Assembly (NCBI GenBank): GCA_023055355.1
Contig: JALJCS010000004.1
Span: forward strand, 17,886,001 to 17,950,000
Direction of reading: 5' to 3'
Length of the DNA stretch: 64,000 nucleotides
Origin: Agelaius tricolor
Lineage: Eukaryota > Chordata > Aves > Passeriformes > Icteridae
Positions 34,549 through 43,400 of the stretch are shown here, piece after piece. The position numbers and the translations under genes are program-made. The notes under the pieces were generated by a model. It was not told where the DNA came from. It saw only the letters and a program-made list of their open reading frames with translations, and searched no databases. Every line of letters begins with the position of its first letter. The stretch's first letter is position 1.

Positions 34549-35235
34549 CACGACTGTCTACAGAACATTGAGGCACAAACAAAAGTTCGCCCCGACCTAG
34601 AAGAAGAGGAGTTAGAAATGGGAGATACGCTGTTTGTGGACAGATCCTCTCGAGTAGTGGAAGGGAAAAGAAGGTCAGGGTATGCAATAGTGGATGGCAA
34701 AACCCTTTCAGTGGTAGAATCAGGACCCTTGAGCCCTAGCTGGTCAGCCCAGGCGTGCGAACTCCACGCTATCTTACGAGCTTTGGAATGGCTTAAGGGC
34801 AAAACTGGAACTATCTATACAGATTCCAAATATGTGTTTGGCATCGTGCACACTTTTGGAAAAATTTGGGAGGAAAGGGGATTAATCAATTCCCAGGGCA
34901 AGGGGTTAATTCATGAGGAACTAATTCGAAGAACCCTTAAAGCCATAAGAGGCCCTGCGGAGATAGCGGTTGTACATGTTAAGGGCCACCAAACAGGAAT
35001 TGGAGCCACTACCAGAGGGAATAATTTAGCAGACCAGGAAGCTAAAAGAGCAGCTTTGATGATACTCCAAGAACCGAGTAGTAGTATCATGGAATCTAGA
35101 GAAAATTGTCCTACATGTGGTAAAAATTTAGAGGAGACCCTCTGTTATGCTTGCTGGAGGACATTTGGGACCGAGGCTCTAAGGTGTTCTTGTGACAACC
35201 CAGAGAAAATCCATTGTTGGTATCATGGCTCAAAA
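34549..35235 (+). pseudogene. pol: pol: RNase H plus Cys-rich linker
   Basis: RNase H removes the RNA strand during reverse transcription. From 34618 the frame is open and carries the expected acidic residues: Asp in 'LFVDRSSR' (codon 34639), Glu in 'SAQACELHAIL', Asp in 'TIYTDSKYVFG' and Asp in 'NNLADQEAKRA'. His is present in 'VKGHQTG'. The domain itself is intact but is cut off from RT by the frameshift near 34549. It is followed by an unusual Cys-rich stretch (35107-35217) before integrase: C-x2-C-x8-C-x2-C (codons 35107, 35116, 35143, 35152) plus Cys at 35185, 35191 and 35215. That pattern looks like a zinc ribbon; I know of no such insert at this position in standard gammaretroviruses. 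Confidence 0.9.
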
Positions 35236-36378
35236 TATATCCTAACTTTCTCTGCAAAGGAACAGGAAAAATTAAAGCAGATGGGAATACGAGAAAAAGA
35301 TGGGAGTTGGTTGTTACAGGATGGGAGGGAAGTTGTCCCAAAGGCCTTAGCCTTAAGAATACTCCAGGCAATACACGAGAAAACACATTGGGGCACACAA
35401 GCATTAATTGATTAGTTTGCTAGAAAATACATGTGTATTGGGTTACATAACTTGGCAAAGCAGATTACTCACCGGTGCCTCACCTGTCAGAAGGTTAACA
35501 AACAGCACCAGAAGTCCCGGGTAATGGGGGGGAGGGAGTTGGCCCATAGACCGTTCTCCCATGTACAGATAGATTTTACAGAATTACCTATAGTAGGACG
35601 ATACAACTTATTGGTCCTGGTAGACCACCTGACCCACTTTGTAGAAGCCTTTCCCACTGCTCGAGCAACAGCTCATGTGGTGGTTAAAACAATACTTGAG
35701 GAAATCATTCCCAGATATGGCTTAATTGAAGTAATAGACTCTGACAGAGGCCCTCATTTTGCTTCCAAGGTAGCAAAAGAAGTTTTTACTGCTTTAGGAA
35801 CACAATGGCAATATCACACCCCATGGCACCCTCAGAGTTCGGGCAGAGTAGAGAGAATGAATGGAGAAATAAAGAGGCAATTGACTAAAATAATGATAGA
35901 AACAAGAATGTCCTGGCTCAAATGTTTACCACTGGCTTTACTGAATATCTATACCCAGCCATGGACAGATGTAGGGATTTCCCCATTTGAGATGTTATAT
36001 GGAATGTCATATGACATGGAGGCACCAGCAGATCATCCTTGCCTGGAGAATGTACAGATAAACCAATATCTAACCCATTTGATGAACAGGCGGAGGGAGC
36101 TCCGTGATAAAGGGTTACTAGTGCAGAGACCTCCCTTAGATGTTGCCCTCCATCAAATCAAACCTGGGGATAGTGTTGATTAAGACCTGGAAAGAAGCTT
36201 CCTTAACACCTTGTTGGGAAGGTCCGTATGTGGTATTGCTTACCACAGAAACTGCCATTCGAATGGCTGAGAAAGGCTGGACTATGCTAGTCGAGTAAAG
36301 GGACCAGTTGAATCTGAGCGCACATGGAAAGTAATGAGTCAGCCCAGAAATCTAAAAGTTAAGCTCAAAAGACACTAG
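35236..36378 (+). pseudogene. pol: pol: integrase, broken
   Basis: Integrase joins viral DNA to the host chromosome. The N-terminal HHCC zinc site is visible ('AIHEKTHWG' then 'HRCLTCQK') but is split by a TAG at 35413-35415. The catalytic core has all three acidic residues: Asp in 'HVQIDFTEL' (35572-35574), Asp in 'DSDRGPHF' (35743-35745) and Glu in 'SGRVERMNGE' (35851-35853). A one-base-type frameshift near 36172 ends this frame at 36183. The neighbouring frame continues with 'PCWEGPYVVLLTT', the GPY/F motif of gammaretroviral integrases. A second frameshift near 36290 leads to the apparent pol end at 36376-36378. The core is thus well preserved but the gene is dead. Confidence 0.93.
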
Positions 36379-36399
36379 TCCTCACCTAGATCAAGGTGA

Positions 36400-36422
36400 G
36401 ACCTTTTTATTCTCCCTGGCAG
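36400..36422 (+). promoter_or_regulatory. Candidate splice acceptor after pol
   Basis: Pyrimidine-rich 'cctttttattctccctggcag' ends with AG at 36421-36422, just after pol and before the extra open frame. It is a reasonable acceptor for a subgenomic RNA coding for that frame. Confidence 0.45.
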
Positions 36423-36429
36423 GGACTGA

Positions 36430-37191
36430 GGAAAAACCAGAAACCAGCGTAGTGAATGTGTTGAACAAATTTCAGCCAGTTTGGCTTGGACTCTGAATAT
36501 TAAGATATTATACTTTGGAGATTTTAAAACAAAACAGGTGTATGGACAAATGGAACTACCAATGTGGCAATTTGCCCAAATTGATGATAAATTGTGCCCA
36601 GAGGTGCGTGAGAGGGAGCAATTTCGCTGGAATCTCTTGGAAGAACGAATCCTCCAATGGTGTAGGGATATGCTATCTTTAGAGTCTGAAAGAGTAACCC
36701 TTCAGGACATACAATCAGACTATTTTTCAAAAAAATTCAAAACATTTGAACATTTAAAATGTACAAAATGCACCTTTTGTACCCCTTGGATCCTGCTCGA
36801 ATGTGGTAAATGTAAAACACTAAAATGGATTTATGCTAGACGTTTATTTTATAATTCATGTGCAGAATGTTATCATGAACACCAGAGGAACTCTGTGTGG
36901 GAAGGACAATTAGAAGCATTTATTGGTGGGCCCAGGTCTGTTCAGAATACATATCAATTATTCGAGAACAGAGAACAAGCTTACTGGGCAGTCAACGCCA
37001 GCGAAATCTGCACATCTGTTACTCTTTTAGCTTATTGTAAAAAATCGCATATAATCACTTTTGAGTGTATGTATTTGTGCCTTATCCTCATTCTGTACCT
37101 AGCATTAAGTGGTATGCTGAAAACGAATATTGGCGCCAACGTCGCCTACGGGTTTATTCCCAAAGACGAACAAAAAAGTTATGGATGCTAG
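36430..37191 (+). CDS. Extra Cys-rich open frame between pol and env
   Basis: An open frame of 254 codons before its stop (first ATG at 36550, giving 213 residues) in the gap where simple gammaretroviruses pass from pol directly to env. I do not recognise the protein. Around 36760-36883 it has three CxxC pairs: C-x2-C-x2-C-x7-C-x2-C-x15-C-x2-C-x2-H-x-H (Cys codons 36760, 36769, 36778, 36802, 36811, 36859, 36868), which suggests zinc binding. A charged, helix-prone stretch precedes it ('REREQFRWNLLEERILQW'). A hydrophobic stretch near the C-terminus ('YLCLILILYLALSG', about 37070-37111) could be a membrane anchor, but an overlapping frame (37065-37334) looks equally protein-like there, so the true end may have been shifted by a frameshift. 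The layout CxxC pairs plus C-terminal anchor loosely recalls 3CxxC zinc-finger (receptor-transporting) proteins; this is a guess from shape only. It could be a viral accessory gene, a captured host gene, or decayed env leader. Confidence 0.45.
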   Translation, partial: GKTRNQRSECVEQISASLAWTLNIKILYFGDFKTKQVYGQMELPMWQFAQIDDKLCPEVREREQFRWNLLEERILQWCRDMLSLESERVTLQDIQSDYFSKKFKTFEHLKCTKCTFCTPWILLECGKCKTLKWIYARRLFYNSCAECYHEHQRNSVWEGQLEAFIGGPRSVQNTYQLFENREQAYWAVNASEICTSVTLLAYCKKSHIITFECMYLCLILILYLALSGMLKTNIGANVAYGFIPKDEQKSYGC

Positions 37192-38057
37192 ACGCAATGA
37201 CAAAGGATTGTACTATATATTGCAGAATTGAGGGGTGGGAATGTTATCCTTTTGTATGCTTTTGTTTGCAGGATTTGCCAAAAACGGTGGTGGGTCCAAT
37301 ACAGCTGGGAAAGACCTCCGGCTGGTATTTATAGAGGGTGTTAAAAGGGGAATTGACAGCAACCATTCTAAGATTAGGGGAGCTTTTGGGAGAGTGGGTA
37401 AGATATGAATTTTAAAGGCAATAGGGAATCTTTACTAAGGGTCTAAATTCAGAGACATGTTGTTCTCATGCTAGTAAATCCACTCCCTTTGTAAAAAGAA
37501 ATACTGCCGGAAATGGATGCCCGGTATTATTGCAGTTCTCCTCTGGTAAAGGATAAAAATTGGGAACCGTATAGAGAAAGGCAAGAACAAAAGGGATGCC
37601 TAAGCAAATACCTCTGCTGCTGAGAAGATGGTTCACCCCGTGGCCCAATGCAACTGGATTGACAGGTGAGGCAGAGAGGAAAAGGCAAAGGGACCTGCGA
37701 CCCACGGTGGGGCATGCTTACTGCCTCTCGAATACTGAAGATCCCTTGAGGACTAACACACTCTGGGAATCTGAAGGACAGCTCCCCAGAGAAATCAAAG
37801 AGTATGTAAAATCTTTAGAGTAGGACCCCACCCTTTTTTGGCAAATCTGTGATAGGGGACATAGGAATAAGTAACTAGAAATATAGAGGGGGGGACAACA
37901 TCCAATTCAAGTAGATATGAGATTCACTTAAATCTATTATAAGAGTTTTGTTTGCAGGACTGGATCCTCGAACGCTCCCACAACCCGTATATCCCAGTTT
38001 TTAAAGAAAGCAGCCAATCATCGAGCAGATCAGCAACTCTCAAGGAATCTTACAATA
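37192..38057 (+). other. Remainder of the extra pol-env segment
   Basis: About 870 bp with broken coding-like pieces in several frames, for example a basic, Trp/Arg-rich stretch ending at 37334 and a 75-codon frame at 37596-37823 with 'AERKRQRDLRPT'. Two acceptor-like sites share the same core, 'tttgtttgcag|ga': AG at 37270-37271 and at 37956-37957. The second lies about 100 nt before the env start and is the best candidate for the env acceptor. I recognise no protein family here. Confidence 0.4.
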
Positions 38058-39200
38058 ATGAAATCCAAGTGGCAATGGTACCTCTATGTGGTACCAATCA
38101 ACAGAGGGCAGACTGATATGGAATACTACCCTTTCCAGCCATTTAAGTGGGTTCTACGCCACCTCTCAGATGAAATTGTTATCAAAGAAACTATTACATC
38201 AAACACCCCATCTTTTGAATTTATATTAAGGGACATTTTTCCCCTACGACTGCGATTTCCTCGTTTTGGAAAACAAACACTGTACCAAACAGTGTCCTGC
38301 TTCTAACCCAGGCAAAAATTACTGTAATTATCCTGGGTACAGGTACTGTGGATATTGGAGTTGTGAGACAATTGTAACAAGTAACAGATGGCAACCACAA
38401 CAACCTGATAAGTTCCTGCAAGTCAAGTACGCTCCCCGTGGCTGTCGTGAACCAGAGTTCAATGGTGGTAAACAGATATATATGCCCCAAGATGGGAGAA
38501 AGCACACTTGCACGGGTTATACTATAACAATTCTGCAACCAACCCATAAGAGTTGGGCCATGGGGAGAGTATGGTCAGTATTTGTTCGCGCCTTTTGCAA
38601 TATTTGGGTGAATATACAAATTGTCCGACTTTTCCATTGGTACCCCGACCAATTGGACCCAATCCAATTCTTACAGCAGGTGGGCCCAAAAAGGAAGCCA
38701 CAGCTAGTCACAACGTTACTTTCAATAATCCCTTAGGGACTTCAGCTTTTTACAATCCATTTCTTAGTGTATTAAATGCTACCTTTTTATCACTGAATCA
38801 AACTAACCCAAACCTTATGAAATCATGCTGGCTATGTTATGATGTGAAGCCCCCCTTTTATGAAGGTATCGCCCTCAATATCCCCTTTAACTACTCAACA
38901 ACAGAGAATCTACACCAGTGCAGGTGGGACACTCCTCGGAGAGGAATTACCCTAAGTCAGGTCACAGGCCAAGGCAAATGTTTCGGTAATGCAACCTCAG
39001 CAAGGCGGATGGGCAATTTCTGCACCGAATTTATCATGCCTAAGAGTAAGAACTATAAATGGGCAATTCCGGCCACATCAGGAATGTGGGTTTGCCAGCA
39101 ATCTGGGGTAAGCCCCTGTATACTCCTTGATAAATTCGAGAATGCTAACAATTTTTGTATTCAATTTTTGTATTAATTGTCCCAAAGGTCCTGTACCACA
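38058..39200 (+). pseudogene. env: env surface subunit (SU), broken
   Basis: SU is the receptor-binding half of the retroviral envelope protein. ATG at 38058 opens a frame whose early part includes 'PFQPFKWVLRHLSDEIVIKE', similar in style to mature SU N-termini of gammaretroviral and related envelopes. The coding frame changes near 38240 (to a Cys-rich stretch with 'CGYWSCETIVTSNRW') and again near 38590. The last part (to 39176) has several N-glycosylation sequons and the CWLC motif at 38826-38837, the thiol motif by which gammaretroviral SU bonds to TM. There is thus no single intact frame. Receptor use cannot be inferred. Confidence 0.9.
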
Positions 39201-39854
39201 AGGAAGAGGAGGTGTATCACCTCTTAGAAGAACAAGACCGAATCCAAAAAAGGGAGGTAATAACAGGAATAACCATAGCAATGCTCCTTGGTTTAGGTGC
39301 TACCAGTGCAGACACAGATGTCTCAGCCCTTGCAACTCAACATCAAGGGCTCTCTCAACTACAGTTAACTATTGATGAGGACCTACAGAGAATAGAGAAA
39401 TCAATTTCCTTCCTCGAAAAATCTCTCTCTTCACTTTCAGAAGCCACCCGGCAGAACAGACGAGGGTTAGACCTCTTGTTCATGCAGCAAGGAGGTCTAT
39501 GTGCTGCTCTACGAGAAGAGTATTGTTTTTACACGGACCATACCAGAGTGGTCTGAGACTCAATGGCTGAATTGAAGGAAAGGCTGGCACAAAGGAAGAG
39601 TGAAACAAGGACGGTTCGAGTCTTGGTTCAACCAATCCCCATCGTTAACCACCCTACTCTCTACAATAGCAGGACCAGCAATTATGGTAATTCTTGGGCT
39701 AACTTTTGGACCCTGCATATTTAATAAAATACTTGAGATAGTGAAAGGAAGGTTAGAGGCAGCCCATCTCCTTTTAATCAGGACCAAATGTGAACCGATA
39801 GAAAATCTAGAATTGGGAGAGGAAGTCACCTTGAGTCAACTTGCATTAAAATGA
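39150..39854 (+). pseudogene. env: env transmembrane subunit (TM), broken
   Basis: TM drives membrane fusion. In the frame ending at 39556 a basic 'RIQKRE' cleavage-like site is followed by a hydrophobic Gly/Ala/Leu fusion-peptide-like stretch, a heptad region, and an immunosuppressive-domain-like block ('QNRRGLDLLF'). The CX6CC motif is damaged: the first Cys of the pair is Tyr (codon 39521-39523), which would prevent the usual SU-TM bond. A TGA at 39554-39556 and a frameshift near 39600 separate it from the membrane anchor ('PAIMVILGLTFGPCIFNKI') and cytoplasmic tail, which end at 39854. The type is clearly gammaretroviral. Confidence 0.92.
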
Positions 39855-39873
39855 TTTGATGAACAAAATGGGT

Positions 39874-39888
39874 AAAAGAAAAGGGGAA
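39874..39888 (+). promoter_or_regulatory. Polypurine tract
   Basis: 'aaaagaaaaggggaa', an all-purine run ending one base before the 3' LTR. This is the standard primer for plus-strand DNA synthesis and appears intact. Confidence 0.9.
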
Positions 39889-39889
39889 T

Positions 39890-40488
39890 TGTAATGAGTT
39901 AATATCTTAGTTTGTTCATCAAGTTGCTAAAAAGACTATAAAAAGGGGAAAACCAATAATAGAAAAACCACAAGGATAGATGTAGCCAGCTAATATGTTG
40001 CAAGATGAATATAACGGGCTAATATATTGCAAAATAAATGTCATAGGGCCTAAACCGCAAACTGTCAGAAGCTAATATGTTGAAAGGCTAAATAAGCAAT
40101 GTGTAACTATATGTAGCTATGTGCCTATATATGGTAAAGGCTATTAGACTATTGTAAGACCTCGAGGAAGAGGATGGGAGCCTTCGTCCAGGCAACCACC
40201 AGAAGGCAGAATAAGACCCCCTAGCAACTATTGGCACAGACACAGAGAACACCGGAAGGACACCCAGCAACCACAGGTAAAAAGGAGGACTGAACTACCG
40301 GGTGGCGTGGGCCACTGGTGGAGCAGTGACTCCCCAGCTACAACCAGCGCTCCCAGGTGGGTGCAAGCCTTTTGTTGGCTTCAGGCAGTGCTGTGATTTG
40401 CCTATTATCGCTTGCTCTATCAATTAATAAATTACATTTCAATTGGACTCACTTGTCGGTGGTTGATTCCTCACCGCAACTTATAACA
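39890..40488 (+). repeat. 3' LTR of the provirus (599 bp)
   Basis: Same ends as the 5' LTR; poly(A) signal AATAAA at 40426-40431. It retains U3 sequence missing from the 5' LTR (40022-40119), which makes visible three copies of a 'gctaatatgttg'-like word (39989, 40018, 40071). Many differences from the 5' LTR fall at CpG sites or are G/A changes. The right target duplication ATGG follows at 40489-40492. Confidence 0.97.
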
Positions 40489-40492
40489 ATGG

Positions 40493-43400
40493 GAACAGTA
40501 CTGTCTCAGTTTAAGCTCCTGTGTGTAAAACCAAACCGCTGCCAAAGAGAGGATGCTCCTTCAGAATGCACTTGACTCCCAGGAAGCTTTTTTCTTTCAC
40601 CAGATACCTGTCATGTCAAAACCCAAAAGGCTGAAGAAGGGTTTGCAAAAATCTGCAGGTGGGTGGTGTAGGATCTGAGACCCATCAGGGAGTGGTGAGG
40701 GACAGCAGGTATGATGGCACTGCCAACCCCCTGCTCCAGCCCAAGTTCTGCTTCTCATCTTGAAGTGCCTCCCCTCATTATAACTGCAGAAGGCTTTAAA
40801 GTGCCTGCCTTTACTGTGATAAAAGAAAGATGTCTTAGTAATGATAAAGAAGCCTCGCCTCACATGGACCAATTATGATATTTTAAATATGTGGGGCTAA
40901 TAAATCAATAAAAGAAAAAAGGGTTTGTTATCTTCCTACAAAACAAACTTTTTTTGGTGCAGTTCCTAATGTAGGAGTTTCATAATAATAAATTAGGGCT
41001 CAAGTAGAGCTGTGGTGAAAAAATGGGCTTAGTATTTATGCAACTGTTCTATTCCTCCATGTCCACAAAACATAACTAAGAAGTTGAATAAAAACCCAAG
41101 TATAATATTTGAAAACAATTAAAACTGTTACTCAGAACAAGCAGTTAAATTGTTCTAACAGTTCCCTAGAGTATTTAGATAATAGAGGTTGTGTATCATG
41201 TTGGTATGCAGTATGAAAGAAAAAAAAGAAAATTGTTTTGCAGTAAGAACTGTGTTCAAAACACATATGAAAAGGATTCAAGTGGAATGTGTGTAATACC
41301 CACAGCTGTACAACCTCATTTGGAAAAATTTTACCCTTAGTTTATGGATCTCTCTCAGTCTCTTGTTTCCTTGTCATTCTCCAAATTGGCTTTGAGCCAG
41401 GCTTTGTTTTCGTTTTTTTTTCTTTCTGAGGATCCTCTGTAGTTCATGTCTTAAAAATAAAAGATTGCAAAACAAATAAACAGCCTAGTATCTATTTAGT
41501 TTAATATGTCTGTCCATGATTTAGCATAATCCAGCGTCTGAGAGATGTCACTTTTATGATAAAATTTCTTGGAAGCAGACTCCCATTCAAGTTGGTGTCT
41601 TTCTCTACGTTGTATTTCACTTTTCTGTTTAGTAGGCAACAAGAAACACTGCAAAGTGTAGGCATTTACTATCTGAATGTCTGGTCCTAAATATCCAGTC
41701 CACATCCATTTGGCTAAGTTTTGCTTACATGATGTATGGTAATCAGTGAATGTTTGTACCTGAATGGTTGAACTTGTGAGTGAAATCAAAAACCTCTTTC
41801 TTCTGTAGCTGTGCTGAACATCTTTCAATACCCCAAGGAAGAGACATAACAATATATGAGATCATTGGCAAGGGATTCCCAGAACAGATCCTATGCAAGT
41901 CTGAAGCTGAACAAATAAGGATTATTCATATAACTTTGGTTTGGAAATTGAACTACAGCATTGATGATTGTATAGCTAATGGCCTAACAATGTTGCTTGA
42001 AAGAAGTTGTTCACAAATTAATAGAAAAATTGCAAATGAGAATTTAAAAACCCCCAAACTAGCAAGTTAGGATATGGGAAAAGTAGTTAGAAATTATACA
42101 ACAATATATGGGTTAAAAAATCCACAAGAAGGTTATACGGCCATGGAAATGATTGCATTGTACTTGCTGATGTTAAGTTAAGGAACCACAGACAGAATCT
42201 GTGAATGATATCATATCACAAGTATATGATTATAGATGTTGTACTATCTTTAAATATACCAAGTTTTAAAAATATGAATTTTAATACTTATTGAAATCTC
42301 TGCATAGGAGCTGTTTACATTGTTTGCTAAAGTCCACATTTACCCTGGAAGTTACTCAATTTGCTATTCTGAAATAGCTGTTAATGAGGGAGATATGAAT
42401 AGAGTATTACAAGGATTTGCTTGCAGTTCTTAAAACTAATTTTTTTTCCCTGACCAATGGGAGGCAGTTTGAAATCTTAAATGTGTGTTGAGCAGTTATA
42501 TAAAATGGCATCTTAGAAAATGTATGTAACTTGCTACATTTACTAACAAACACCTCCAAGCTGAAATGGTCAGGAAAAGATGAAAGAATCAACTAAACGT
42601 CAGTAGTCAAAGAACTTAAGTAAAACTAAATTAAATTTCTAATTGGATATCCTCTTCTAGTAGGAAAATGAGCCTTGAGCTTGTCCATGTAACCAGGTCA
42701 TCTACTGTTTATTCTTATAAATCTTACAGACTTAATATAGCTGAGAGGAGCTAAGCTGAATTTGACAGTGATTCATGTACAAATACAGTTAAATCTTTGG
42801 ATATTTATTGTGACCCTGCAGCTAGTGAAAGATAACTTTTTCTTTTTCTTCTTACAAATTCTGTGTGTATTCTTATTTGGCATTTATTAGTGGAGTCATT
42901 CAGGCAAAAGTATGAAGGCCCATCCTTTACTTGGCAGTGGTTTGTCTGGTTAAAAAAAGAATAGAGAAGAAACATGTAAGAGCACTAAAAAAGAGGTTAA
43001 ACAACTGAACTCAAAATAATGAAGGAAAAAGGACTGGCTTTTAAGTTTCTGTAGTTGGTGGATAATTTTCTGTACAAAAGCTTGGTTGATTCTAATGCTA
43101 TTATTTGTTTCCAGATATTGTTGGAATAAGTGAATAAGCAATTAAGAGAATAAGTGCTGGGAAATACAATATTTCATTGGAGTGGTAAAACATTGAATGT
43201 ATTTGGCAGCACATTATTGGAACCAAGGCAATTAGGAGAGGACATATTGACAATAAATAAATTTCAAACTTCTTCCATAAACAGCAGAAATCTTTCAGTG
43301 GAAATTCAGACAATCTATTCTCAAGAGCTGCAACAACTCATTTGAACAACACTTATTAAACATCACTCAGCCTTTAACAGGAAATCTCTTCAGCCCTGAC

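Larger units (their letters stand above)
31298..40488 (+). mobile_element. Full-length gammaretrovirus-like endogenous retrovirus
   Basis: A 9,191-bp provirus in the order LTR, primer-binding site, gag, pol, an extra segment, env, polypurine tract, LTR. Both LTRs end TG...CA, and the element is flanked by 4-bp ATGG (31294-31297 and 40489-40492), the duplication length usual for gammaretroviral integrases. The tRNA-His-type primer site, MGQ at the start of gag, gag and RT in one frame, a GPY integrase tail and a CWLC/immunosuppressive-domain env all point to class I (epsilon/gamma-like). About 1 kb covering capsid C-terminus, nucleocapsid and protease is missing, and every gene has stops or frameshifts, so the copy is defective. 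By hand the LTRs differ at about 25 aligned positions (about 5%), suggesting an age of millions of years. Confidence 0.97.

Noticed and set aside
40489..40575. ATG with 'MGTVLSQF' directly after the 3' LTR, resembling a retroviral gag start
   Set aside because: The ATGG is the target duplication and the rest is host flank; the frame closes after 28 codons.
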